Below, piece after piece: positions 1-8,665 of a stretch of DNA of 64,000 nt. Both the position numbers and the translations under genes were made by a program. The stretch is from the NCBI GenBank assembly GCA_028278325.1, contig JANQEO010000157.1, positions 1-64,000 on the forward strand. The letters are read 5' to 3'. The notes beneath the pieces are model-generated. The model was not told where the DNA came from. It saw nothing but the letters and a program-made list of their open reading frames with translations, and made no database searches. The first letter of the stretch is position 1. Every line of letters starts with the position of its first letter. Origin of the DNA: Candidatus Binatia bacterium. Lineage in GTDB: Bacteria; Desulfobacterota; Binatia; UBA1149; JAJCZL01.

Positions 1-530
1 GGAGAGATCGCCAATATCTCATCCCGTAGGTCGGCGTCGCTCTCCGCACCGGTGGCCATGACCTCCCCGGTCGAGAAATCCGCCCACGCGATCGCCCAAC
101 CGCCGCCGTCCCGGCACACCGACACCAGATAGTTGCCCTTGTCCGGGACCAGGCTGTCCTCGTCTACGGCAGTGCCCGGCGTGATGACCCGGGTCACCTT
201 GCGCTTGGCGATCTTCGAGCTCCCCTTGGGCAGCTCGATCTGTTCGCAGATCGCGACCTTCAACCCGGCTTCGAGCAAGCGCGCAGCGTAAGGGCGCAGG
301 GCGTGATGCGGCACCCCGCACAACGGTATGGGGTTGGGGTCGGAGCGGTTGCGCGACGTCAGAGCGATGTCGAGGATCGGCGACGCCTTCTCGGCGTCCT
401 CGAAAAACATCTCGTAGAAGTCGCCCATCCGAAAGAAGAGGATGGCATCCTCGTGATCACGTTTGATCTCGAGATACTGCTGCATCACGGGAGTGAGGTT
501 GAAGCCGGTCTTGCCGGCCTTCGGTGCCAC
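1..530 (-). CDS. mutS: DNA mismatch repair protein MutS, N-terminal part (cut by window edge)
   Basis: MutS binds mismatched bases and starts mismatch repair with MutL, which is also in this window. Reading the minus strand from a GTG at 530 gives a typical MutS domain I: TPVMQQYLEIK at residues 13-23, the mismatch-reading motif GDFYEMF (F38, E40), CGVPHHA, then AICEQIELPKGS and a TPGT segment. The next upstream in-frame codon (531-533) is the TGA stop of the VWA gene, so the two genes abut with no spacer and are probably translationally coupled. The connector, clamp and ATPase domains lie beyond the left edge. An ATG at codon 16 is a possible but less likely start. Confidence 0.95.
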   Translation of the reverse strand, partial: MAPKAGKTGFNLTPVMQQYLEIKRDHEDAILFFRMGDFYEMFFEDAEKASPILDIALTSRNRSDPNPIPLCGVPHHALRPYAARLLEAGLKVAICEQIELPKGSSKIAKRKVTRVITPGTAVDEDSLVPDKGNYLVSVCRDGGGWAIAWADFSTGEVMATGAESDADLRDEILAIS

Positions 531-2123
531 TCAGACTACCTTTCGTCGACGCCCGACGTAGTCGACGAGCAGGTAGTGGCCGAGCTTGCCGGGGTGGGTG
601 TAAAAGGCTCGCCCCTTGTTGATCGAGGTCATGCGCTGGACGAAGGAGCGCAGCGGGGGGCTATCGTCGAGCATGAAGGTGTTGATGACGATACCGCGTC
701 GGGTCACCCTCTCGACCTCTTTGAGGGTTTCGACCGTCGCTTGGGTCGAGAGGCCGCCGAGGCTCATGGGCCACTCGCAGAACAAACGGCCGCCCTCGTC
801 GAAGTACGCGGTCGGTTGCCCGTCGGTAATCACGATCATCTGCTTGTTGCGGCATCCCTGCTTCGACAACAAGCGCGCGCCCAAGCGCAAACCGTCTTGA
901 AGGTTCGTGAAGGGGTCGCCCATGTTCCAAGTGACTTCGGGCAGATCGGTAAGTTTTAGCTCGACTGCACGGGTGTAGAACCCGACTATCGAGAAATAGT
1001 CGCTCGGATACCGATTGCGCACCAGCGTTTCGAGAGCGAGAGCGACCTTCTTGGCGGCAACGAACCGTCCTTCCCAACTCATCGACCAGCTCATGTCGAG
1101 GAGTAGGACCGTGGCGCTGCGGGTGTCCTTCCGTGTCTCGTACACGACGAAATCATCGGGACGCAGCCTGACCGGAACCTCTGCCTCACGGCGCAGGGCT
1201 TTCATGACCGTCGCAACGACATCGAGTTGGAGCGGATCTCCGTACTGATACGGCTTGCGGCCCTCTTCGCTCAGACTCGACGCCCCGGCCTGCCTCGTCT
1301 CATGCAAGCCCACGGCGTCGGCGGATAAGCCCCTGTATACCTCGCGGAGTGCCAGAGCCCCGAAACGCCTGGCACCCCGAGGCGAAAGCTCCATGCGTCC
1401 CCCCGACGAAGAGGAAAAGTATCCGGCATCGGTCAGCATCATCACGACCTGTTGAAGCCTGCCTATGGCGTCGGCCGCGTCCGTGCCCAGCAGGCCCGAC
1501 ACCTCGTCCAAGTCCAGGCCCCCCAGAGCATGGTTGTGGAGTTGCTCCTGCAGGTCTCTCAGCGCCTGCATCCGATCGACGAGATCCAATGCCGACTCGA
1601 AATCGAGCGATTCGGGGCCTTGAAACATGTGCGCGTTCTTGCGAACGAACTCGAGCAGGCGCCGGATGTCGTCGGAGCGATCCTCTAGATAGGAAAAATC
1701 GGCAGAGGCTCCTCCGTCGACGAAGCCGTAATCGCCGAGGCTGGAGATTGCGGAGTCCAGATCCGAAGGCAGACGCTCGAAGAAGCGTCGACGCTCTTCG
1801 CGTTGTTTGTCGTCCGGCAGCTCGTCGATCGCTCGGCGCTCACGTTCGATGAGTGAGTCGAGCGCATCCTTGTGCTCGTCGAGGGCGTGATCGAGGTTGT
1901 AAGTGCTCTTTAGCCTGGCGACTTCCTTCTGAAGGCGGTCGAGGATCTCGTTGAGCCCGACGACCTCGAACTGCTCCCCGGCCATCCCCTGGCGCAAGAA
2001 CTCGTCGAGGGCATCTTGAAGATCGCCGCTATGTGCTACGTGATCGTATAGTGCGTCGAAAACCTTGTCCGCCGACAGCTTGACCGTCTGCGTACCGTCC
2101 CATGCCGTATACCGCAGACGCAC
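531..2123 (-). CDS. von Willebrand factor A (VWA) domain protein, partner of a MoxR-type ATPase
   Basis: A 530-residue cytoplasmic protein with no signal peptide or membrane segment. The C-terminal third is a VWA fold with a complete metal-ion-dependent adhesion site: D343, S345 and S347 in DMSWSMS, followed later by ITDGQPTA. The N-terminal two thirds are helical and charged and I cannot assign them. It starts at GTG 2123, 8 bases after the ATPase gene at 2132-3532. ATPase plus VWA pairs of this kind (ChlI/ChlD- or MoxR-like) usually form chaperone or metal-insertion machines, but the client here is unknown. Its stop codon directly abuts the mutS start. Confidence 0.85.
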   Translation of the reverse strand: MRLRYTAWDGTQTVKLSADKVFDALYDHVAHSGDLQDALDEFLRQGMAGEQFEVVGLNEILDRLQKEVARLKSTYNLDHALDEHKDALDSLIERERRAIDELPDDKQREERRRFFERLPSDLDSAISSLGDYGFVDGGASADFSYLEDRSDDIRRLLEFVRKNAHMFQGPESLDFESALDLVDRMQALRDLQEQLHNHALGGLDLDEVSGLLGTDAADAIGRLQQVVMMLTDAGYFSSSSGGRMELSPRGARRFGALALREVYRGLSADAVGLHETRQAGASSLSEEGRKPYQYGDPLQLDVVATVMKALRREAEVPVRLRPDDFVVYETRKDTRSATVLLLDMSWSMSWEGRFVAAKKVALALETLVRNRYPSDYFSIVGFYTRAVELKLTDLPEVTWNMGDPFTNLQDGLRLGARLLSKQGCRNKQMIVITDGQPTAYFDEGGRLFCEWPMSLGGLSTQATVETLKEVERVTRRGIVINTFMLDDSPPLRSFVQRMTSINKGRAFYTHPGKLGHYLLVDYVGRRRKVV

Positions 2124-2131
2124 TCGACACC

Positions 2132-3532
2132 TCAGGCGCGGTACGCGTAACGACCGCCCTCTCGGTCGCGGTTCAGCTTTCCGTTCAGATGCAGGCCCTC
2201 GAGCACGAACTCGGCCGCCGACGCCATCAATCCGGGACTCTCCATCGGCCCCAACCCTTCTATGACGTCATGGAGCCCGTCGATCGACGATATACCGTCG
2301 AGGTAGTCGTTCGACGGCATATCATCGGAGACCTGCACCCCCCACCCTTCACCGATGTAATCGAGGACCGGCTCCACCGACGCCATGTCCACGTAGGAAT
2401 CGAAGGTCTTCTTGACCGCCACGCCCAGTAGGCGATCGATCAATTCCCCCTCGGCATCGGGCTCGATTCCGTACTCCAGTTCGAGTTTGCCGCCGGTAGA
2501 GGCGGCCATGGCGTGCAGGTCGCTTATGCGCGGAACTATCTCGGCCTCGTTGTGCCTCAGCGCTCTTTTCTCGGCATTGGCAAGGAGAGTCTCGTAATTA
2601 CTGATGCTCACGCGAACGCTCACTCCCGAACTCTGGGTGACCTCGGGCGCGGAGCGCGCCGCGTGGGTAAACTGGGCAACGATCTCCTTCATGAACTGCG
2701 GGATGCGCAGCTCGCGCCCGTCCCTCGGCGCCAAGGAGATTTCCCCCTCCACGATCTTGATCTCGTCTTCCAGGCGGTAGGGGTAGTGGGTGCGAATCTG
2801 CGAATCGAAGCGATCCTTCAACGGCGTGACGATACGGCCGCGGCTCGTGTAGTCCTCCGGGTTGGCGGTCGCCACGACGACGATGTCGAGCGGGAGCCTC
2901 ACCTTGTGGCCCTTCAGCTGTATGTCCTTCTCCTCCATGACGTTGAACAAGCCCACCTGCACCTTCTCGGCGAGATCGGGAAGCTCGTTGATCGTGAACA
3001 AACCTCTGTTGCTTCGAGGGATGAGACCGAAGTGCAGCACCTCCTCGTCGGACATGTAACGGCCTTCGGCGAGCTTGACCGGGTCTATCTCGCCGAGGAG
3101 ATCGGCCATCGCCACGTCGGGGGTGGCCAGCTTTTCGCCGTAACGCTGTTCGCGACCGATCCACGACACGGGCAAGGCATCGCCTCTCTCGTGACTGAGC
3201 TGCTTGCAACGTGCACACACGGGAGCGAACGGCTCGTCGTTGATCTCGCACCCGCTGACGGCCGGGACGGATTCATCGAGTAAAGAGACCAAGGAACGCG
3301 CTATACGCGTTTTCGCTTGGCCGCGCTCGCCGAGAAACACCATGTGATGCCCGGACAGGATTGCGTTCTCGACCTCGGGGATGACGGTGTCCCGATACCC
3401 GACGATCCCTTCGAACACGTCGTTGCCGGACGCGAGACAAGCGGCCAGGTTGTCGCGGAGCTCCTGTCGGACGCTGCGCGGTTGGTATCCGGATTGTTTG
3501 AGTTCGCCCAGGGTGGCCGGCTTGTTCGTCAC
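2132..3532 (-). CDS. MoxR/magnesium-chelatase-like AAA+ ATPase
   Basis: A 466-residue AAA+ ATPase of the MoxR/ChlI type. The Walker A loop is GERGQAKT (residues 68-75), with Ala where most P-loops have Gly before Lys. RGLFTINELPDL (about 176-187) occupies the Walker B/helix-2 region, and VATANPEDYTSRGRI is the sensor 1 region typical of ChlI-like proteins. A cysteine group (C95, C106, C109) in an insert after the P-loop could bind metal; a fourth ligand is not obvious. Start is GTG 3532. It precedes the VWA gene by 8 bases, so the two products probably act together. Specific function is not known. Confidence 0.85.
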   Translation of the reverse strand: MTNKPATLGELKQSGYQPRSVRQELRDNLAACLASGNDVFEGIVGYRDTVIPEVENAILSGHHMVFLGERGQAKTRIARSLVSLLDESVPAVSGCEINDEPFAPVCARCKQLSHERGDALPVSWIGREQRYGEKLATPDVAMADLLGEIDPVKLAEGRYMSDEEVLHFGLIPRSNRGLFTINELPDLAEKVQVGLFNVMEEKDIQLKGHKVRLPLDIVVVATANPEDYTSRGRIVTPLKDRFDSQIRTHYPYRLEDEIKIVEGEISLAPRDGRELRIPQFMKEIVAQFTHAARSAPEVTQSSGVSVRVSISNYETLLANAEKRALRHNEAEIVPRISDLHAMAASTGGKLELEYGIEPDAEGELIDRLLGVAVKKTFDSYVDMASVEPVLDYIGEGWGVQVSDDMPSNDYLDGISSIDGLHDVIEGLGPMESPGLMASAAEFVLEGLHLNGKLNRDREGGRYAYRA

Positions 3533-3574
3533 CCGCGAAGTATAGGACTGCCGCAGAGCAGCGGCAACGAGAGG

Positions 3575-4009
3575 TTAGCGGTCGTCGCGCCCGGTCGAAC
3601 CCAATACGGAACCGGGCGCGTCGTTCTCTTCCTCGGATTCGTCGGAATCGTCACTCCGTGTCGCCCATGTGGGTGACGTGATGCGTTCGGCGGCCTTGAG
3701 CTGCTCTACCTGCTCGCGCAAGGTTCCGACCTCGCGGTTGAGTTGGTCGTTCTCGCGGCTGAGAGAACGAGATGTGATCCGAAGCCTCATCTGCTCGAGA
3801 AAGAGCCCGAGTCCGGTCAACAGCACGCCTGCAAGGATGGACCCCAAGACCAGCACGAAGAGCGGCACCTGCACGCGCCCTCCCTCGCCGTACCCCTCGA
3901 GAGGCAGCGGCGGCATGTATACGAGCTCCACCAAGCCCGTGTTGGCGCTGGCCAAGAATACGCCGGCGAGAAAAAGCACCGCCATGAAAACGTTTCGAAG
4001 GAGCTTCAT
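3575..4009 (-). CDS. LapA-domain inner membrane protein
   Basis: A 144-residue protein with two membrane helices (about 4-23 and 46-69) and an intervening short loop, followed by a heptad-like coiled coil (about 72-108) and an acidic Ser/Asp/Glu-rich tail. This is the layout of the LapA family (lipopolysaccharide assembly protein A, DUF1049), which in E. coli works with LapB at the inner membrane in LPS regulation. I chose ATG 4009 because AGGAGA lies 7 bases upstream and because it gives an ATGA overlap with the HIT gene; a longer frame without a ribosome site is open to 4120. A second protein with a LapA-like N-terminus is at the right edge of the window. Confidence 0.75.
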   Translation of the reverse strand: MKLLRNVFMAVLFLAGVFLASANTGLVELVYMPPLPLEGYGEGGRVQVPLFVLVLGSILAGVLLTGLGLFLEQMRLRITSRSLSRENDQLNREVGTLREQVEQLKAAERITSPTWATRSDDSDESEEENDAPGSVLGSTGRDDR

Positions 4010-4506
4010 GACTGGTTCTCCTGGAACATCGGATAGAGCTTGTCGTAGGTAGCCTCGAGATGCTCTGGCATCACCTTGACGTCGCCCAGCACCGGCATGA
4101 AATTGGTATCCCCTTCCCACCTCGGCACCACGTGCCAGTGCAAATGGTCGGCGATGCCGGCGCCGGCCGCCAAGCCCAAGTTCGCCCCGATGTTGAAGCC
4201 GGCCGGTGAGCAGGCCGAGTCGAGGATACGCACGCAGCGGCTCACCTGCTCGAGGATCGGACCTGATTGTTCAGCTGTCATCGCGCCAAGGTCGGCAGAG
4301 TGAGTCCTCGGCGCGACCATCAGATGCGCGTTCGAATAGGGGTAACGGTTGAGCATGATGGAAACACTGGCGTCACTATAAAGGACCAGTGCCTGTCTGC
4401 GCTGTGCGGCGTCGGTCAGGCCGGGCTTGTCGCAAAAGATGCAGCCGCTCTTCGCGTCAGGGGCCGAAACGTAGCTGAGGCGCCACGGTGCCCAGAGGAC
4501 CTTCAC
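4006..4506 (-). CDS. HIT-family nucleotide hydrolase/phosphorylase
   Basis: A 166-residue histidine-triad protein. The signature HLHWHVVPRW, near residues 121-130, carries the His-x-His-x-His core that attacks the alpha-phosphate of a dinucleotide substrate. The N-terminus (MKVLWAPWRLSYV and a CIFC motif) resembles the AP4A-phosphorylase/HIT group found in actinobacteria and deltaproteobacteria. The substrate is probably Ap4A or AMP-linked compounds, by family. Start is GTG 4506, 10 bases after ihfB, and the stop overlaps the lapA start, so it is part of the rpsA-ihfB transcript. Confidence 0.88.
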   Translation of the reverse strand: MKVLWAPWRLSYVSAPDAKSGCIFCDKPGLTDAAQRRQALVLYSDASVSIMLNRYPYSNAHLMVAPRTHSADLGAMTAEQSGPILEQVSRCVRILDSACSPAGFNIGANLGLAAGAGIADHLHWHVVPRWEGDTNFMPVLGDVKVMPEHLEATYDKLYPMFQENQS

Positions 4507-4516
4507 GGTTCCTGCG

Positions 4517-4840
4517 TCAGCTGGATGAGGATTCGCCGGAGGCGGCCCGCGGCTCCGTGCTCATACGGTCGACGCGCAAACGCAGCTCCTTCCCCACCTT
4601 GAAGAAGGGAACGCGCTTGGCGGCCACTGCGACGATCTCGCCCGTCTTGGGGTTGCGGCCTTCCCGCGCCTTGCGTTCCTTGACGACGAAACTACCGAAG
4701 CCACGTATCTCTATGCGATTGCCCGCACAAAGCGCCTCGGTCATGCTCTCGAACACCGAGTTGACGATCACCTCCGCATCGCGGCGCGAATAGTTTGGGT
4801 AGAGCCGAACTATCTCGTCTATCAGGTCCCTTTTGGTCAT
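4517..4840 (-). CDS. ihfB: Integration host factor beta subunit / HU-family DNA-bending protein
   Basis: A 107-residue member of the HU/IHF family. MTKRDLIDEIVRLYPNYS begins helix 1, GFGSFVVKERKAREGRNPKTGE is the beta arm with the intercalating proline (in RNP), and a Ser/Glu-rich tail adds about 12 residues to the usual length. The position directly after rpsA, joined by an ATGA overlap, is the conserved rpsA-ihfB arrangement and favours IHF beta over HU. It bends DNA at specific sites in sigma-54 promoters, recombination and replication. Confidence 0.9.
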   Translation of the reverse strand: MTKRDLIDEIVRLYPNYSRRDAEVIVNSVFESMTEALCAGNRIEIRGFGSFVVKERKAREGRNPKTGEIVAVAAKRVPFFKVGKELRLRVDRMSTEPRAASGESSSS

Positions 4841-6597
4841 CCGTCCTGTCCGCCGTTCTCCGATTTACTTTCCTTTCCGGCCCTACCTCTGTCCAACTCC
4901 TCGTTGATCATGTCGCCAAGGGAGAAACGAGATCCTTCCTTGGACTGCGACATGTACTGATTCAACTCGTCCTTTTCCTGCGACTGCAGGAGCGAGCGAA
5001 CGCTGAGCGATATGCGGCGCTCTCGGCTGTCGACTTGCACGACCTGGGCTTCGATCTCAGCGCCTACCTGGAAGTGCTCGCGCGGATCCTCGATCCTGTT
5101 ACGCGACAGCTGGGATACGTGAATCATGCCTTCGACGCCGGTCTCCAACTCCAGGAAGACGCCGAACTCGGTGATGTTGGTCACCTTGCCCCTGACTCGG
5201 GTGCCGGTAGGATAACGCTGATCCATCGCGTGCCAAGGATCTTCCTCGAGCTGCTTGAGACCCAGAGAAAGACGCTCGTTCTGCACATCGATGGCGAGCA
5301 CCACGACCTCTACGGCGTCGCCCTTCTTGAGAACCTCCGACGGGTGCCTGACCTTGCGCGTCCAATCCATGTCGGACACGTGGATGAGTCCGTCTATGCC
5401 CTCCGCGACATTCACGAATGCGCCGAAATCCGTAACGCTCGTGACCGTACCGTTGAGCTTGCTTCCGACAGGATGGTCTATGGGTAGCTGTTCCCACGGA
5501 TTCGGGGTCGCCTGTTTGAGACCCAAGGAGATCCGCCTATTGGCCGGGTCCAGAGCGAGCACGACAACATCCACGCTGTCGCCTTCCGACACTACTTTCG
5601 ACGGATGGGTAACGCGCGACGTCCACGACATCTCGGATACGTGAACGAGGCCTTCCACGCCGGGCGCAACCTCTACGAAGGCTCCGTACTCGGTCAAGCT
5701 CACCACCTTCCCGCTCACACGGCTTCCGGGAAACAGCGTCTCTGCGATCGTGACCCATGGGTCTTCCTGCAGTTGTTTGAGACCGAGCGACACCTTGCCC
5801 GTCTCGCTGTCGAACTTGAGGACGACCACCTTGACAACGTCGCCGGGCGCAACCACTTCGGATGGATGGCGCACCCTGCCCCACGACATGTCCGTGACAT
5901 GAAGCAGGCCGTCGATACCGCCGAGGTCGACGAAGGCGCCGTAGTCGGTGACGTTCTTTACCGTGCCCTCGATGACCACCCCTTCTTCGAGAACCTTGAG
6001 GGTTTCGCTTCTGAGGGCCTCGCGCTCCTTTTCCATGAGCGCCTTGCGCGACACCACGACGTTGCCGCGCGCTCGATTGTACTTCAGAACCGAGAAGTCG
6101 GACTTCTCCCCGATGTAATTGTCGAGATTCCGCGACGGGCGCACGTCAACGTGGGAGCCCGGCAGGAACGCAGGCACGCCGACATCGACCATTAGCCCGC
6201 CCTTCACTCGGCCGGTCACGGTGCCCTCGATGGTGCCCGCGCTCTTGTAAGCCTCCTCGATCGCTCTCCATACGCGCGACTCCTTCGCGCGAGAAAAGGA
6301 CAGACGGACTCTGCCGCCGTCCTCACCCAGGGACTCGACGTAGACTTCCATCTCGTCGCCGGGCTTGATGTCTTCGACACCGGGGATGCCCGACAGCTCG
6401 GCGAGCGGGATGACGCCTTCTGACTTGAAACCAATATCGATCGTGAGTGCGTCACGATCGACACTCACGACATGACCGGTGACTATGTCACCGACTTGGA
6501 CCTGCTTGAGCGATGACTCGTACAGGTCGTGGAAGTTCTCCATCGATTCGGACTCGTTCTTCTCGCGAGCCTCATCGACCTTCTCGGGCAGATTCAA
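4837..6597 (-). CDS. rpsA: 30S ribosomal protein S1
   Basis: S1 binds mRNA leaders on the 30S subunit and is needed to translate messages with weak Shine-Dalgarno sites, relevant here because many genes in the window lack a good one. The 586-residue product contains six S1 (OB-fold) repeats; the last four share the pattern of G-x-V..TDYGAFVDL..G-x-EGLVHVSEMSW. I chose TTG 6597 because a perfect AGGAGG lies 7 bases upstream; an internal ATG at 6543 would remove an 18-residue charged leader. The length and domain number match proteobacterial S1. Confidence 0.97.
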   Translation of the reverse strand: MNLPEKVDEAREKNESESMENFHDLYESSLKQVQVGDIVTGHVVSVDRDALTIDIGFKSEGVIPLAELSGIPGVEDIKPGDEMEVYVESLGEDGGRVRLSFSRAKESRVWRAIEEAYKSAGTIEGTVTGRVKGGLMVDVGVPAFLPGSHVDVRPSRNLDNYIGEKSDFSVLKYNRARGNVVVSRKALMEKEREALRSETLKVLEEGVVIEGTVKNVTDYGAFVDLGGIDGLLHVTDMSWGRVRHPSEVVAPGDVVKVVVLKFDSETGKVSLGLKQLQEDPWVTIAETLFPGSRVSGKVVSLTEYGAFVEVAPGVEGLVHVSEMSWTSRVTHPSKVVSEGDSVDVVVLALDPANRRISLGLKQATPNPWEQLPIDHPVGSKLNGTVTSVTDFGAFVNVAEGIDGLIHVSDMDWTRKVRHPSEVLKKGDAVEVVVLAIDVQNERLSLGLKQLEEDPWHAMDQRYPTGTRVRGKVTNITEFGVFLELETGVEGMIHVSQLSRNRIEDPREHFQVGAEIEAQVVQVDSRERRISLSVRSLLQSQEKDELNQYMSQSKEGSRFSLGDMINEELDRGRAGKESKSENGGQDG

Positions 6598-6604
6598 ACG
6601 ATAG

Positions 6605-6610
6605 CCTCCT
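6605..6610 (-). promoter_or_regulatory. Shine-Dalgarno site that decides the TTG start of rpsA
   Basis: The minus strand reads AGGAGG here, a perfect anti-16S complement, 7 bases before the TTG at 6597. No other start codon is at a suitable distance, so the TTG is used. Confidence 0.75.
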
Positions 6611-6643
6611 GGGATACGGCTTCACAACCGCGCAAGGACTAGG

Positions 6644-6672
6644 GACATATCCCCCTTCAACTACCGTTTCAA
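6644..6672 (-). promoter_or_regulatory. rpsA: Candidate sigma-70 promoter for rpsA
   Basis: In the 98-base cmk-rpsA gap the minus strand reads TTGAAA (6672-6667), a 17-base spacer, then TATGTC (6649-6644). The -35 is good and the -10 is weak (3 of 6). Just upstream, AAGGCG and CGCTT flank a run of T and could form a small hairpin after cmk. Offered as a candidate only. Confidence 0.35.
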
Positions 6673-6695
6673 GCGAAAAAACGCCTTGATTCAAG

Positions 6696-7376
6696 TTACT
6701 TGCGGGCTCGCATCTGCGCCGCCCGGGTCAGGATCGCCGACACCACCTCTTCGAGGCTCATGTGGGTGGAGTCCAATACGAATGCCCCCTCGGCTGCACG
6801 CAAGGGAGCGTTCGCGCGTGTGCTGTCGCGGTGATCTCGCTCGGCCATGGCCCTGCCCACCTCCTCGAGCGGCGGGGGCGCCCCGGTCTTGGCGGCCAAC
6901 TCTGCCGCACGTCGGTGCGCCCTCTCAGGGGCGTCGGCGTCCAAGAACACTTTCAGGTCTGCATCCGGGAACACCACGGTGCCCATGTCACGGCCCTCGA
7001 CCACTGCGCCCGGAGGCCTCACGCTGGAGCGCTGCAGCTCTATAAGGTGGTGGCGAACCAGGGGCAGTGCCGACGTGCGGGAAGCGGCGTCTGTAACGTC
7101 GGGTTCACGGATCCGGGAAGAGACGTCCCTACCGTTTAGCTCGACGACACGTCCATCGTCTTTCATCTCGATGGACGTCCTTTCGAGCACGGCCGACAAA
7201 GACGCTTCGTCGCTCAGATCCACGCCGGCCTCGAGGGCCGCTAGCCCCACGGCGCGATACAGAGCCCCGGAATCCAGGTAGCTCAGGCCGAGCTCGGCGG
7301 CCACCCTCTTGGAAGTCGTCGACTTGCCTGCGCCGGAGGGGCCGTCGATCGCGATCACGAAGCACTCGGCGCTCAC
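6696..7376 (-). CDS. cmk: Cytidylate kinase
   Basis: Phosphorylates CMP and dCMP to the diphosphates. The 226-residue product has the P-loop GPSGAGKST near the N-terminus, YLDSGALYRA (the CMP-binding segment), VVEGRDMGTVVFPDA, and the RAELAAK..R lid region of long-type bacterial CMP kinases. It starts at GTG 7376 in a GTGA overlap with aroA, and rpsA follows after 98 bases; aroA-cmk-rpsA is a widely conserved order in proteobacteria. Confidence 0.95.
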   Translation of the reverse strand: MSAECFVIAIDGPSGAGKSTTSKRVAAELGLSYLDSGALYRAVGLAALEAGVDLSDEASLSAVLERTSIEMKDDGRVVELNGRDVSSRIREPDVTDAASRTSALPLVRHHLIELQRSSVRPPGAVVEGRDMGTVVFPDADLKVFLDADAPERAHRRAAELAAKTGAPPPLEEVGRAMAERDHRDSTRANAPLRAAEGAFVLDSTHMSLEEVVSAILTRAAQMRARK

Positions 7377-8665
7377 CGGCTCAATTCCTCCAGCTGTTCG
7401 AAGAATCCGGGGTAGGACACGGCTACGCTGCCTGCGCCGTCGATGAGGACCGGCTCGGCGCAGCTCAGGGCAGCCACCGCCGCCGCCATCGCGACGCGAT
7501 GATCACCGTGAGCATCTATGCAGACCCCGCCGGCCAACTCCGGCGACCCCTCGATCTCCATGCCGTCAGGCTTCTCGACGACCTTGGCCCCCAGAGACGA
7601 CAACATGGCGGCGATGGTCGCAACCCGGTCGCTCTCCTTCACTCGCAGTTCTCCTGCGCCGCTGATGCGGGTCTTGCCGGACGCCAGAGCCGCGGCGACG
7701 GCGATGACGGGCAGCTCATCGATGCTCGCCGGAACTTCCGCGGCCCCGATGTCGACCGCGCTCAGATCCGACCCTCGCACCCGCAGGCTTGCCAAGGGCT
7801 CGACACCGCTGTCGTCCTGGTCGAGCAGGTCTATGTCGGCACCCATGCGCCGCAATATATCGACGAAGCCGGTGCGTGTAGGATTGGTGCAGATCCTCTC
7901 GACGATGACGTCGGACCCGGGGGTCATCGCTGCCGCGACAGCGATGAAAGCAGCCGAGGAAGGGTCTCCGCATAGCTCCACGTCGACACAGGAAGGAACC
8001 GCAGGTCCCTGCAGGCTTACGGTGAGGCCCTCACGTTCGACCGCCACCCCCATGCCCGCAAGCATTCTCTCGGTGTGGTCTCTCGACAGGACCGGCTCAG
8101 TAACGGACGTGGGGCCGTCGGCGCCGAGGCCCGCCAGCAGCAAAGCGGATTTTACCTGAGCGCTCGCCACCTCGAGGTGGTGCTCGTATCCGTGCAGGCT
8201 CTTGCCACCGACACGCAGAGGGGCTCGCCCGTCCGTGGTTTCGATGTGCGCGCCCATTCGTGCGAGAGGATCGGCCACACGTCTCATCGGACGTCGGCTT
8301 AGCGATTCATCGCCGTCAAGCTGCACCTGGAACGGTTGCCCTGCCAACAAACCGGCGACCAGACGCATCGTCGTTCCGGAATTGCCACAGAAGAGCGCCC
8401 CGGCCGGCTGGGCGAACTCCATGGCCCGGCCCGTAACAGACACCGTCCCCGGTGAGAGCGGCTCTATGAGCGTTCCCAACGCACTCATGACGTCGACAGT
8501 GGATTTCACGTCGAGGCCTTGGGGCAAAGCACTCACCACCGCCCTCCCGCGGCCGCAGGCGTTCAGGATGATGGCCCTGTGAGCGATGGACTTGTCGCCC
8601 GGAACCCGGAGCTTGCCCTTCAAGGGCCCGGGCGCGGGTCCCACCGCGACACGTTCAGCCGTCAC
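7373..8665 (-). CDS. aroA: 3-phosphoshikimate 1-carboxyvinyltransferase (EPSP synthase)
   Basis: Joins shikimate-3-phosphate and phosphoenolpyruvate in the sixth step of the shikimate pathway. The 430-residue protein has the N-terminal PGDKSIAHRAIIL motif, CGNSGTTMRL (PEP/S3P site), and the C-terminal KESDR..HGDHRVAMA motifs in order. FCGNSGTT contains Gly followed by Asn-Ser-Gly as in class II-like enzymes. Start is GTG 8665, overlapping the tyrA stop (GTGA); its own stop overlaps the cmk start the same way, so tyrA-aroA-cmk are translationally coupled. Confidence 0.96.
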   Translation of the reverse strand: MTAERVAVGPAPGPLKGKLRVPGDKSIAHRAIILNACGRGRAVVSALPQGLDVKSTVDVMSALGTLIEPLSPGTVSVTGRAMEFAQPAGALFCGNSGTTMRLVAGLLAGQPFQVQLDGDESLSRRPMRRVADPLARMGAHIETTDGRAPLRVGGKSLHGYEHHLEVASAQVKSALLLAGLGADGPTSVTEPVLSRDHTERMLAGMGVAVEREGLTVSLQGPAVPSCVDVELCGDPSSAAFIAVAAAMTPGSDVIVERICTNPTRTGFVDILRRMGADIDLLDQDDSGVEPLASLRVRGSDLSAVDIGAAEVPASIDELPVIAVAAALASGKTRISGAGELRVKESDRVATIAAMLSSLGAKVVEKPDGMEIEGSPELAGGVCIDAHGDHRVAMAAAVAALSCAEPVLIDGAGSVAVSYPGFFEQLEELSR

